In this document: piece by piece, positions 49,472 to 59,038 of the stretch
Layout: each line of letters opens with the position of its first letter
Position numbering within the stretch: position 1 is the stretch's first letter
DNA from: DAOSVX01 sp964447275
Lineage (GTDB): Bacteria > Bacillota_I > Bacilli_A > RF39 > UBA660
DNA: 64,000 nucleotides
Assembly: GCA_964447275.1 (NCBI GenBank)
Contig: CAYURI010000002.1
Span: 22,206-86,205, forward strand
Direction of reading: 5' to 3'
The notes under the pieces: model-generated
The model's input: the letters and a program-made list of their open reading frames with translations, nothing else
The model's database searches: none
Told to the model about the DNA's origin: nothing
Translations under genes and position numbers: made by a program

Positions 49472-51376
49472 ATGGCAGATTTACTATTAACATGTGGAAC
49501 TGGTATGAGGGTGTTTTATTCAATAATGCTCTCGCTAGATTCAGCTATTTATTGGTGTGTAGATGTTGTATATAGCGTTTTTATTGTTATATGTAATACA
49601 CAATTGTTTTCTGCCACCACTTTCGAAGCATTTTCGAGCAGAATCTATGCTATTTTTGGCGTAGTTATGCTATTTATTGTTACGAGCCAGTTACTTGTTA
49701 ATATTGCTGACCCTGACAAAGCAGCGTCCGGAGAAGCGAGCACTGCTAAACTTGTTCAAAATATTATAATTGCTTTAATTTCGATAGTTTTGCTACCGAC
49801 AGTTTTTAAATATTTATATGTTATCCAAAAGGCTGTTGTTACTGAAAATATTATTGGTAATATAATTGTTGGTGGATATGAGACATCAACGAGCAAAGAT
49901 TTTAAAAGCATGGTAAAGCATAGTGGGAAAGATATGGCTTTTAGAACATTTACAGCTTTTATTAATCCTGCTGGGTATGCGGGTAATAATGATAAGGGAT
50001 GCGAAGCAATACCAGGTTTAACTTATTGTCTTATTTACGATAAAATAAATAATTATGGTTCAAGTGATTATGGTAAAGTGTCTTTGTTCGCTAGCCAAAA
50101 CCAAGTTACTAATGAAATTTATAAAGGCAAAGTTGAATATCGATGGGGATTTTCTGCTTTGGCAGGTATTTTAGTTACTTATTTTCTATTGTCATATTCA
50201 ATAGATATGGGAGTGCGTGTCGCTAAGCTTGCTTACTATCAATTAATTGCTCCTGTTCCTATAGTTTTAAGAATAATTCCTAAGCAACAATCAGTGTTTG
50301 ATAACTGGGTTAAAGGGTTAACAGGCACATATATTGGCGTCTTTATTAGATTAATGATTGTATATTTTTGTATATTTTTAATAAATGTTATACCGGCTGC
50401 TTGGGATGGAATAGTAAAAGCTGGTGGTGGCAGTGATAGAACTATTGTTAATGCGATGGTTGTAATATTACTGATTTTTGGTGTATTTATATTTATGAAA
50501 GAAGCACCAAAATTAATTACACAAATGTTTGGTATCAGCGAAGGTGATATGTCAATGGGTATTGGCAAAAAACTTGCTGGTGCTGCTGTTATTGGTGGCG
50601 CAGTTGCTGGCGCTCAAAAGCTTGGTAAAAAATATGCTGGTAAAGCATATGGTGGCCTAACTGGAGCTCTTGGTGGCGGTTGGGATTCAATGATGAATGG
50701 CGAAGGATTTGGCGCCGGATTTAGAGCTGGTGGCCTTGGTGGTTGGGATGCTGGTGGTAGACAATTTGGCAAACAACGTTTAGAATCATACAAATCAAGA
50801 ACTGGAGATTATAAAGGCAAACCTGGTATATTTGGTGATAAATCATGGGGAACAAAATATAGAAATGCAACAGGAGACGCTAGAGATGATGCTTATAAAG
50901 CTGCTTCAACGGCTAGAATACAGGCAGCTCAAATGCTTGCTGGGGCAAGCTATTCAAGATTTGTAAGTGATTTAGAAACTGAAATTCGTTCTAATCCCGC
51001 ATTTATGAATAGTATAGCTGGTTATGCTCCAGATGTTCAAGATGCTTATATTAATCGCGAAATATCAAGCAGATCCAATGCGACATTGCAAAATCTGGTT
51101 AGTGGTAATGATGTTGATAGAGCAACGGCTTTATCCTATGTTAGGGATAATCTTGGAATGTCTGCCGCAGATATTAATGCTTTATCGTCAGTTGGTAAGA
51201 CAGTTGCTGCTGAAGCCAAACAACAAGCTAAAGTTCAAGAAGAAAAGGATAATAAAAAAGTTGGAAGAATCTTGCAAAATGTTTCTGGTGGAGGAACTCC
51301 TCCTGCTGCACCTCCCGCTGCGCCTCCTGCTGGTGGCGCTGGTGGTGGAGCAGCTGGCGGTGGGGGACATCCATAA
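49472..51376 (+). CDS. VirB6/TrbL-like polytopic T4SS protein with Gly/Ala-rich tail
   Basis: 634 residues. TM helices at about 25-50, 60-78, 92-118, 220-245, 250-270, 285-310 and 330-348, the VirB6/TrbL pattern. ADPDKAASGEASTAKLVQNIIIALISIVLLP (about 78-110) echoes the pilin hairpin motif. After TM7 comes a long soluble C-terminus: a Gly-rich region (365-440, GGLTGALGGGWDSMM), a helical part (450-600) and a Pro/Ala/Gly tail (PPAAPPAAPPAGGAGGG). VirB6 forms the inner-membrane translocation pore. AAGGAG precedes the ATG. Confidence 0.78.
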   Translation: MADLLLTCGTGMRVFYSIMLSLDSAIYWCVDVVYSVFIVICNTQLFSATTFEAFSSRIYAIFGVVMLFIVTSQLLVNIADPDKAASGEASTAKLVQNIIIALISIVLLPTVFKYLYVIQKAVVTENIIGNIIVGGYETSTSKDFKSMVKHSGKDMAFRTFTAFINPAGYAGNNDKGCEAIPGLTYCLIYDKINNYGSSDYGKVSLFASQNQVTNEIYKGKVEYRWGFSALAGILVTYFLLSYSIDMGVRVAKLAYYQLIAPVPIVLRIIPKQQSVFDNWVKGLTGTYIGVFIRLMIVYFCIFLINVIPAAWDGIVKAGGGSDRTIVNAMVVILLIFGVFIFMKEAPKLITQMFGISEGDMSMGIGKKLAGAAVIGGAVAGAQKLGKKYAGKAYGGLTGALGGGWDSMMNGEGFGAGFRAGGLGGWDAGGRQFGKQRLESYKSRTGDYKGKPGIFGDKSWGTKYRNATGDARDDAYKAASTARIQAAQMLAGASYSRFVSDLETEIRSNPAFMNSIAGYAPDVQDAYINREISSRSNATLQNLVSGNDVDRATALSYVRDNLGMSAADINALSSVGKTVAAEAKQQAKVQEEKDNKKVGRILQNVSGGGTPPAAPPAAPPAGGAGGGAAGGGGHP

Positions 51377-51409
51377 AATATTTAATAGAATAAAAAGGAG
51401 GAATAGATT

Positions 51410-51724
51410 GTGTATATAATACCAGCAAACACGAAGAAATCGATGTTGATATTAGGATTTTTTACAGTATTAGACTTGATAATATTTATTACTGGTGTTG
51501 GGTTAACCTTGATATGCTTAATAGCATTAAAAACATCTGCACTGGGATTCATGATACTAGAGTTAATGCCAGCTTTAATAGCATTATTACTTGTAACTCC
51601 AGTACCTTATTATCATAATATGCTGCAATTGATGCGAAATTTCTTTAATTTCTTTGGTAAGAGAAGAAGATACATATGGAAAGGATGGTGTTGGCATGAC
51701 GACGATACAGTCAAACCAATTTAA
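51410..51724 (+). CDS. PrgI/VirB3-like small T4SS protein
   Basis: 104 residues from GTG 51410 (AAAAGGAGGA seven bases before). Two TM helices (about 12-40 and 44-68), an N-terminal IPANTKKS leader typical of PrgI-family proteins (MRxYxVPxNxx), and a basic tail. It sits directly before the VirB4 genes, the standard order PrgI-VirB4 in Gram-positive type IV systems. Overlaps the next gene by 29 bases. Confidence 0.75.
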   Translation: MYIIPANTKKSMLILGFFTVLDLIIFITGVGLTLICLIALKTSALGFMILELMPALIALLLVTPVPYYHNMLQLMRNFFNFFGKRRRYIWKGWCWHDDDTVKPI

Positions 51725-52307
51725 AGCAGTTCAAAATACAATAACTAATAGTTCTAGTTCAAATACTCAATCAAAGTATTCAGAAGACTGGGTGCCAGTT
51801 AAAAATATTTTGAATGGCATGATTCATTTAGAAAATGGCGAATTTGTAACGGGTGTAAAAGTAACGCCTAAGAATATATTCATTCTTGATCAAGATAGTC
51901 AGAATAACATTATCTTTAATCTAAGAACATTTTATAATGTTATTGATTATGAGTTTTGGCTTATTATAGCGGACAGACCAGTTGATATAAATATTTTCTT
52001 ATCACAGTTACAAGTTTTATATAACGATACACCAAATCCATTAGTAAGAAAATTAATTATGCAGGATATTAATAAAGCTAATTCATTTATGAGTACGCAA
52101 TTAAATGTTGTTGATACTGAGTATTTCATTTTGTTTAAAGAAAAGAAAATGGAACTTATTCAAAAACGTATTCATAGTTTAATAAGCGGACTAGCTAATT
52201 GTCAAATGAATTCAACTCAAGTAACAAATGAGGATTTAAGGATGCTAATTGATAACTTCTTTAATGGTGGTTTAAGAACCGAGTTTAGGACGGTGACGAC
52301 AGAATGA
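51696..52307 (+). CDS. VirB4 N-terminal-domain protein (split VirB4, part 1)
   Basis: 203 residues from ATG 51696, the internal methionine starting MTTIQSNQFKAVQN; the longer frame from 51654 overlaps the PrgI-like gene deeply. DWVPVKNILNGMIHLENGEFVTGVKVTPKNIFILD resembles the N-terminal region of VirB4/TraE/PrgJ proteins (VirB4 N-terminal, CagE_TrbE-type). No Walker motifs. It ends with a 4-base ATGA overlap onto the ATPase gene, so VirB4 is encoded as two coupled polypeptides. Confidence 0.65.
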   Translation: MTTIQSNQFKAVQNTITNSSSSNTQSKYSEDWVPVKNILNGMIHLENGEFVTGVKVTPKNIFILDQDSQNNIIFNLRTFYNVIDYEFWLIIADRPVDINIFLSQLQVLYNDTPNPLVRKLIMQDINKANSFMSTQLNVVDTEYFILFKEKKMELIQKRIHSLISGLANCQMNSTQVTNEDLRMLIDNFFNGGLRTEFRTVTTE

Positions 52308-54088
52308 ATTTAAAATCAGAATTAGCCCCAAAGGGGATTGAATTTAGAAGTCAAGAATTCACGATTAGTGGTAAATATGCTGTAATTCTTACAGTAGTAG
52401 GCTTTCCTAAATCTATTTATCCAGGTTATTTGGCAGAAGTATCTAATTTATCGGGTGTTAAAATAGTAATTAAACATATTCCTATTGAATTTTCGACATT
52501 GTCAAAAATGTTAAATAAAGAGATAGCAGATTTAAAAGTTAGATATCAAAATGAAAATGATAAAACTATTCAAGAAAGAATTAGGCAAGATTATGAATCA
52601 TTAGAAGAATTTATTCAAATGCTTGCTGCTACTCAATCAAGAATATATGACTTCCAAATGCATATTATGATTACTTCTGATACAAAAGAAGAATTAGAAG
52701 TTAAGAAGATGCAATTACGTAACTACTTAGATGCTATGGGTATGAGAGCTATACCATTAATGTTTGAACAAGAAAAAGTACTTAAATCAATGGTACCAAT
52801 ATTCCCTAAACAGGATATTGAAAACAGAGTGGGAACACCAATTCCTTCTGTTACAGTAGCAGCAATGTATCCATTTGTCTTTGATAGTATTAAAGATCCA
52901 GGATTGTCTACTTTATTAGGGTTTGACTTCTCTGGTGGTGTAATATTATTTAATCAATTCTTATATCAAATTAAAAAAGAATATAACCGTAATAATGCTA
53001 ATATGATTATTCTTGGTACTAGTGGTAGTGGTAAATCTACAGCTGCTAAATTACTTTTAAGGAACCATATTAGAAATGGTTATCAAATAGTTGTAATTGA
53101 CCCTGAAGGCGAATTACAAGAAATGACTAAAACGATGGGTGGTAACTTTATTGATCTAGGTAAGGGTGGAGAATTTGGGATGGTAAACCCTCTAGAAGTA
53201 ATAGTTGACGCTGATGAAGAAGAACTAGAACAAGGATTAGGTTACACTATCTTAACAAGGACTTTACAAAGCTTAAAAGCTTTTATGAAATATTACACTC
53301 CTTCAATTGAAGAAGATGTTTTAACAATGTTTAGTGAAGTAGTTCAAGATACTTATAAACGTTATAAAATTGATTTTGATACGAACTTCTCTAAATTTAA
53401 ACCGGAAGATTTCCCAACATTCAGTGATGTTTATGCAACAATTAAAGGAAGACTTCTAAGTATGCCTGAACATAGTCATGAAAAAGATGTTATGGAACGC
53501 TTAGAATTAAAGATTAGACCACTTGTTAAAGAATTAAAATATTACTTTGATGGTCATACAACAATTGAAAGTAATACTGAGTTTATCGTATTTAATATTA
53601 AAGAGTTAATGAACTCTGATGAAAATATTCGTAACGCTTTATTCTTTAATATATTAAAATATGCTTGGGGTTTATGTTTAGATAAATCAATTAATACTAT
53701 TATGATGGTCGATGAAGCGCATGTCTTACTTTCTAGTCGTAATGAACTTGGTGCTGAATTCTTAGCCCAAATTCAAAGACGTAGTCGTAAATATAATACG
53801 GGGACAATTATGATTACTCAACAACCAACTGATTTCGCAGCACCTAATATTATTGTTCATGGTAAAGCCATCTTTGATAACGCAGCTTATTATCTAGTAA
53901 TGGGACTAAAGAAACAAGCAGTTGAAGATTTATCAAAATTAATTGACTTAAACGACAACGAAAGAGAAAGCATTAAATATTACAGTCAAGGTCAAGCATT
54001 ATTTGTTTGTGGTAGTAGAAGAATGAGAATAAATGTCGTATTAACTCAAGAAGAATTAGATTCATTTGGTACAGGTGGCGGATTATAA
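52304..54088 (+). CDS. VirB4-type T4SS ATPase (split VirB4, part 2)
   Basis: 594 residues. Walker A GTSGSGKS (238-245), Walker B TIMMVDEAHVLL (about 464-475, DE at 470-471), plus DPEGELQEMT, GGNFIDLG, RSRKYNTGTIMITQQ and the C-terminal GQALFVCGSRRMRINV features identify a VirB4/TraC-family ATPase. It energises pilus biogenesis and substrate transfer. The first 200 residues (YLAEVSNLSGVKIVIKHIP) complete the N-terminal domain begun in the upstream gene. Confidence 0.92.
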   Translation: MNLKSELAPKGIEFRSQEFTISGKYAVILTVVGFPKSIYPGYLAEVSNLSGVKIVIKHIPIEFSTLSKMLNKEIADLKVRYQNENDKTIQERIRQDYESLEEFIQMLAATQSRIYDFQMHIMITSDTKEELEVKKMQLRNYLDAMGMRAIPLMFEQEKVLKSMVPIFPKQDIENRVGTPIPSVTVAAMYPFVFDSIKDPGLSTLLGFDFSGGVILFNQFLYQIKKEYNRNNANMIILGTSGSGKSTAAKLLLRNHIRNGYQIVVIDPEGELQEMTKTMGGNFIDLGKGGEFGMVNPLEVIVDADEEELEQGLGYTILTRTLQSLKAFMKYYTPSIEEDVLTMFSEVVQDTYKRYKIDFDTNFSKFKPEDFPTFSDVYATIKGRLLSMPEHSHEKDVMERLELKIRPLVKELKYYFDGHTTIESNTEFIVFNIKELMNSDENIRNALFFNILKYAWGLCLDKSINTIMMVDEAHVLLSSRNELGAEFLAQIQRRSRKYNTGTIMITQQPTDFAAPNIIVHGKAIFDNAAYYLVMGLKKQAVEDLSKLIDLNDNERESIKYYSQGQALFVCGSRRMRINVVLTQEELDSFGTGGGL

Positions 54089-54108
54089 AATAAACGGTGG
54101 TGATAGTT

Positions 54109-54735
54109 TTGGCAGAAACAAATGCAAATAATTTAAATAACGAATCCTTCGATCAAAGTTATGGTCGAAGGGTTTTGCGTGGTGGCAAACAATCACAGAT
54201 AGTTAAATTACCAGGAGCAACAACCGGTAACAGGTTTAATTATTCTAATGCTTTAAGAAGTAATGAAAAAAGAAAAGAAAGCGAAGAATTAACAAAAGGA
54301 AGCCAAGAGCAAGAGGATGATGGTGAAGGGAATAAGTCTAATTTAGGCTCAAAAGCTCAAGAAGCAGCAGTTGGTATTGCAGCAAAAACTTTTTTACCAC
54401 CTGGATTACAAGGAATAGGTAAATCTATTGCTAATAATGTATTAAATAGTAGTGGTGGTGTATCTGAAGCTGCAGAAAAGCTTTTAAAAGCTAAAAAAAT
54501 GAAAATCTACTTATATGCTGGAATTGCTTTCTTTTCTTTTATTTTAATAATAGCAATAATATTTGCAGTCTCTTCAACTGGTGGCACTGAATCATCTGGA
54601 GCTGGATTTAATGAAGTCTCAGAATATGAATTGAACGAGAATTATGATGAGATGCCGGAAGAAGATAATGCAGAAGACTCTAATGTTGAAGTTGTAGAAA
54701 ACAGTGAGGTAAATAATAATGAAACAGCACAGTAA
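54109..54735 (+). CDS. Bitopic protein between VirB4 and the SpoIID-domain protein
   Basis: 208 residues from TTG 54109 (GGTGGTGAT upstream). A polar N-terminal cytoplasmic half (1-130; Asn/Lys/Gln-rich, GSKAQEAAVGIAAKTFLPPGLQGIGKSIANNVL), one TM (about 137-160: IYLYAGIAFFSFILIIAIIFAVS) and an acidic exterior tail (165-208, EDNAEDSNVEVVENSEV). No family recognised. It could link the ATPase to envelope components. Overlaps the next gene by 17 bases. Confidence 0.55.
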   Translation: MAETNANNLNNESFDQSYGRRVLRGGKQSQIVKLPGATTGNRFNYSNALRSNEKRKESEELTKGSQEQEDDGEGNKSNLGSKAQEAAVGIAAKTFLPPGLQGIGKSIANNVLNSSGGVSEAAEKLLKAKKMKIYLYAGIAFFSFILIIAIIFAVSSTGGTESSGAGFNEVSEYELNENYDEMPEEDNAEDSNVEVVENSEVNNNETAQ

Positions 54736-57700
54736 TAATTTTAAAATTATTAATATAATAGTCATTATTATAGCTTTTATTTCTAGCTTTCTTTTTAGTG
54801 TTGAACAAAACAAAATAAATTATAGTTTTGAAACAGAAGTTAATGTTATTTATAAAAATGCTTCAAATGATATGACTGAAGAAGAAAAAGAAGAATACTA
54901 TCAAGACTTTTGGGAAAAAATATTTTATGAAAAAAATATTAAACCAAGTAATAAAAAGTTTTATCGTCGTTTTAATCGAGCTTACTATTGGTGGCGTTTA
55001 AGAGCTGGAGATTCTGTGGATGACCTGGCAGTTTTAGAAGCATCTAAACCGCACTTATTAGCAGCTTTATTTTTAGATTATGCACCTGATAACTTTAACA
55101 GTGATATTTCTGAGTGGGCAGTTAATGGAGATAAAGACAATATATATATAAATGATGAAGATTTTGCTTATCAAGTCTGTGATAATTATATAGATGAAAA
55201 TGGGGCTTCTGACAATGATAGTAATTGTAGTAGTGGTGGTTTAGAAGACAAAGAATATGCTCCAAAAACAATACTTGATGTTATAGCTCGAGCCATTTCT
55301 GAAGCAATTGCAAAAGCCCAAGAATATTTAGATGATAAAGACACAATAAGAGCACTAGGTAGGCACTTGTTTGTTTACCAGCCAGTTTGTTATTTAACAA
55401 AAGAATTGGATGATGGTACTACTCAAAAAATACCTTATGAGTATGCTAAAAAATATTCTTTTGATGAGATTTTAGATTTAATTTCTCAAATAAAATCTTT
55501 AAAAGATATTTTTAGCATTTTCCCTGAATATACTGATTGCGTGGGCCCTGATAGTAAATGGCTAGTAAAAAATGGTGGAGATGCGATTAAGACCGAATTT
55601 GATTTAGATGATATTGTAGATTTATGTTATTTTTATAAACATTTAGTTGAAAGTGATTATTTTGAAAACCACGTTCATTTTAAAGCTGATTTTGATAATA
55701 TAAAAAAATATACTAAAACTGACCAAGAATATTTAGTAGAATCAAGTAAATTAAAAGTTGGTTTGGCTAGGCAAATAATTGATATAGTTGATTTAGCAAA
55801 TGATGATGATCCGGTTTATGATTCAAGTGTTTCAGCAGCTAGTGGAGCTTCTGTTAGCTATAGTTTATCAAAAGATTTGTATATTACACTTAGTAATAGT
55901 AGAAAAGATGATAATGGTAATTTGATAAAAAATGGATCTTATCCAATAGATCAATATGTTGAAGGAGTACTAGATGCTGAAGTTCTTGGGGTTTTCTATA
56001 GTTCTGGAGAATCAGAAGCAACTATATACACAGCTCTTCAAGCTAATGCTATAGCCATAAGAACTTATGCTTTAAAGGTTACAAACGAAGGCGTAAAATC
56101 AATTTCTAATAGTACTGATAATCAAGTTTTTACTGATCAATATTTTAAAGAGACTGGTACAAAATATATGCTGGCTAGAAACGCAGCTTTATCTACTACT
56201 GGTCAAGTATTGACAGAAAATGGCCAACTTATAAAGTCAGAATATAGCAGTTTTAGTGAATGGACTAATTATTATTGCGAAAATGGGTTATGTTATACTT
56301 CATACCAAAAAATAGGCTCAAAAAATAGTGGTACTTTTCATACGGTAATTGCCAAAAGTAAATGGGGTTTATCTGGTGGTCACAATCGTGGAATGAGTCA
56401 GTGGGGCTCATTGTATTTAGCAAGTCAGGGGTATACTTATACAGGAATTTTAGAAAACTTTTATGCTGAAAATGTTACTCTTGCTAATTATGATTACAGT
56501 TATAAATCGACTGATAATGTTACCTTAGGTGAATATGGTGTTAAAGAAGCAATGTTGGTATGTGATTTGTTTACTTCTAGTGAGTACTCTGATATTAGAG
56601 ATTTACTTGGTGATAACGTTACTTTAAAAATACCTCTAAGACTTACAAGTACAAAATATCAATCATCATCAGGTTATAAAGCTTCTAGCGGCGGAACAAA
56701 TGGGATTAGTTATAATAGATTTAATGGCGTTCATGGTCAAGTATTTCAGTGTGAATGGAATCCAGAACATACAGCACTTTTATATGCTTGCAACGGAGAT
56801 AAAGGGTATATAATTAACAATCAAGACTATAAAAGAAATCAAGAAACAAATCAATACCAAACATATAAAAGGAATTCAGATGGTACATTAGCCAAAGATA
56901 GTGAAGGTAACCAATTATATGTTGAAACAGACAATGCTAGCAAAAGGATTTTGCTTGATGTAAGTGAAGCAAGTCGAGCTGATGTTTATCTCCCTAGCGC
57001 GATAGTATGGCAATATGCACTAAACACGTCTACTATAAAAATACCTACTGAAGGTGGATGGGACGATCACGGATATATCGAGGCGGTTACTGGGTTTTAT
57101 CCGCATTATGTAAGTGGTACATTGCCTTCTACCATCACTTATAGGCCAGTAATAAATTATGATGGAACAGCTAAAACCGAGACCATTTCAACTGGGTTAA
57201 CATGTCCTAGTAGTGATTATGAATTAGTTGCTGAAAACTGCTGTTTAGTTACTGATAAAACCCAATGTGAACCTGCTATTGAAGGAACTACTGAAAGAGT
57301 TGTTTATGAGACAGACAATAAAAAGCCTTCAGCAGATGAGCTATTTGCTTCTAGATATGATACAATGCTAGTCGCTGGTGAAGCTGTAAATTTAGAGACA
57401 GAATATAATACGATTTTATTTACTGGTGTTATTGATTCAGCTGCAGTTGCTATTACTAGTTCTGACCCATCAAGATTTTGGGATACTGATCATGCTGATA
57501 CAATTTTATATATGTATGTTCCTGATTATAATGATATAGATCCTGAACTTCAGCCATACTTTTCTAATGAGGTAACAAATATTTTGCAGCTAACCTCAGC
57601 TAGCAGGAGTGGCAATATTAGAGATGGAGTAGACTTAGTCGCAGCTAAAGGTGAAACTCCAACAGCTGGTTTTATTAATGTAACAGAGTTTTTAGAATCT

Positions 57701-58282
57701 TTAGGATTTACAAATATTGGTGGAATGGCTAATGGTGCTTGGGATGATCTTGAAGCTCATCACTGGCAACTAGCTTGTGATTATTCTAATTCTCTTACTT
57801 TGGCTGGTATGTCATTGTCTGATTTGGAAAGAGATTACTGTTGTAAAGGGCTATTTCATGAAAATCCTAGTTATGACTCATATGATGCAGGTACCGGAAG
57901 AAGTTATCGTGAAACTTCATCAGATTTAGGTGGATATTTCAGTGATGCTTGGAAAATAGAGTTTTGTAACGAGACTATTGAAGGTGCTAAATTAGTTAAA
58001 GCAGCTTGTAAAGCAGCATTTGCTGAACAAAGTGCTTGTATATCTCAATGTTATGCAAGTCTTAAAGAAGAAGATGCTTCAGCTTTAGGCTATAAATGGA
58101 ATTCAAAAGGCTATTGGTATAATGCCAAAGGACCAATTTTTGATTCAAATAAAACAGCAGTAGGATGTACATATAATACTGGTGATTTTGGTGCTACCGT
58201 TTCAGAAACTAGAAAAATCGGCCCAGAAGGGGAATGCCCTTGTAGTATATTAGGAAATTCTGGAGGCAGTTCTAATGCTTAA
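54719..58282 (+). CDS. Large exported protein with SpoIID-type lytic transglycosylase domain
   Basis: 1187 residues. Signal/TM segment at about 10-28, an N-terminal region (30-400), a SpoIID/LytB domain (about 405-595: PIDQYVEGVLDAEVLG, ALQANAIAIRTYALK, and GHNRGMSQWGSLYLASQGYTYTGILENFY) and a long C-terminal region (600-1187) with many cysteines (CCLVTDKTQC, DYCCKGLF, CKAAFAEQSACISQC). SpoIID enzymes cleave stem-peptide-free glycan strands during sporulation. Here the domain probably opens the cell wall for the pilus/secretion apparatus, the job VirB1 does elsewhere. Overlaps neighbours at both ends. Confidence 0.78.
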   Translation: MKQHSNNFKIINIIVIIIAFISSFLFSVEQNKINYSFETEVNVIYKNASNDMTEEEKEEYYQDFWEKIFYEKNIKPSNKKFYRRFNRAYYWWRLRAGDSVDDLAVLEASKPHLLAALFLDYAPDNFNSDISEWAVNGDKDNIYINDEDFAYQVCDNYIDENGASDNDSNCSSGGLEDKEYAPKTILDVIARAISEAIAKAQEYLDDKDTIRALGRHLFVYQPVCYLTKELDDGTTQKIPYEYAKKYSFDEILDLISQIKSLKDIFSIFPEYTDCVGPDSKWLVKNGGDAIKTEFDLDDIVDLCYFYKHLVESDYFENHVHFKADFDNIKKYTKTDQEYLVESSKLKVGLARQIIDIVDLANDDDPVYDSSVSAASGASVSYSLSKDLYITLSNSRKDDNGNLIKNGSYPIDQYVEGVLDAEVLGVFYSSGESEATIYTALQANAIAIRTYALKVTNEGVKSISNSTDNQVFTDQYFKETGTKYMLARNAALSTTGQVLTENGQLIKSEYSSFSEWTNYYCENGLCYTSYQKIGSKNSGTFHTVIAKSKWGLSGGHNRGMSQWGSLYLASQGYTYTGILENFYAENVTLANYDYSYKSTDNVTLGEYGVKEAMLVCDLFTSSEYSDIRDLLGDNVTLKIPLRLTSTKYQSSSGYKASSGGTNGISYNRFNGVHGQVFQCEWNPEHTALLYACNGDKGYIINNQDYKRNQETNQYQTYKRNSDGTLAKDSEGNQLYVETDNASKRILLDVSEASRADVYLPSAIVWQYALNTSTIKIPTEGGWDDHGYIEAVTGFYPHYVSGTLPSTITYRPVINYDGTAKTETISTGLTCPSSDYELVAENCCLVTDKTQCEPAIEGTTERVVYETDNKKPSADELFASRYDTMLVAGEAVNLETEYNTILFTGVIDSAAVAITSSDPSRFWDTDHADTILYMYVPDYNDIDPELQPYFSNEVTNILQLTSASRSGNIRDGVDLVAAKGETPTAGFINVTEFLESLGFTNIGGMANGAWDDLEAHHWQLACDYSNSLTLAGMSLSDLERDYCCKGLFHENPSYDSYDAGTGRSYRETSSDLGGYFSDAWKIEFCNETIEGAKLVKAACKAAFAEQSACISQCYASLKEEDASALGYKWNSKGYWYNAKGPIFDSNKTAVGCTYNTGDFGATVSETRKIGPEGECPCSILGNSGGSSNA

Positions 58283-59030
58283 AGGTGAAAATATAAAATT
58301 ATGGTTGTTTATTTTAGTGATTTCAATTGTTGTAGTAGGAGTAACTATTTTCTTTACAAATAAGAAAATTGCTTATGAAAAAAGCAAAGTAGAGACTTAT
58401 ATAGTTTATAATTATGACTATGCATATTATTATGATAATAAAGTATGGAATAAAATAACTGACATGTCTTTTGTTAATCAAAAAGAATTTAATGTTTATA
58501 GTAGTAATAGCTATTTTAAGACATTATCAGCAAGTATAAATAAATATACTAGAAAATTAATTTATAATGATGGAACATCTCAATATGCAAACTTAATTGG
58601 CATAAATAGCAATAAAACAATTTTTATAAGTAAATATAATGTAGAAAATTTATCCAACGAAGATTTAAATTTTGTAAAAAGTTATTTAAGTAATAAGAAA
58701 CAGACATATGTAGAAGGTCAAACAGAAGTAATAATGTATAAATTAGATATTGATGCTGATTTAATACTAGAAAAGATATTTCAAATTTATTATAAAGTAA
58801 ACTCTAATTGTTATAATTATATATTAATTAAAGATGGTGAAAATACAGAAGTGGTATTGTCATATTCAGCATTAGAATCAGAAATTAAATATAAAAAAGC
58901 ATCGATTAATTTAATAATTGATGCTGATTTAAATGAAAAGAAAGAGATTTTAATAGTTGAAAAAGGTTATGAATATTCAAAATTATTACTATATGCTAAT
59001 CAGTATGGTACATATAGTTTAGTAGAATGA
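58275..59030 (+). CDS. Bitopic protein of the secretion locus, VirB8-like topology
   Basis: 251 residues. N-terminal TM (about 8-28: LWLFILVISIVVVGVTIFF) and an extracellular mixed alpha/beta domain (35-250) rich in Tyr, Asn and Lys. This is the topology of VirB8/TcpC-type T4SS proteins, but I see no sequence motif that proves it. GGAGG lies in the end of the previous gene; eight-base overlap with it and a four-base overlap with the next frame. Confidence 0.5.
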   Translation: MLKGENIKLWLFILVISIVVVGVTIFFTNKKIAYEKSKVETYIVYNYDYAYYYDNKVWNKITDMSFVNQKEFNVYSSNSYFKTLSASINKYTRKLIYNDGTSQYANLIGINSNKTIFISKYNVENLSNEDLNFVKSYLSNKKQTYVEGQTEVIMYKLDIDADLILEKIFQIYYKVNSNCYNYILIKDGENTEVVLSYSALESEIKYKKASINLIIDADLNEKKEILIVEKGYEYSKLLLYANQYGTYSLVE

Positions 59031-59038
59031 GGTTTAAT

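Noticed and set aside
51024..51419. Plus-strand 131-residue frame overlapping the end of the VirB6-like gene
   Set aside because: Different frame of a gene with a good domain match; no RBS and unnatural composition.
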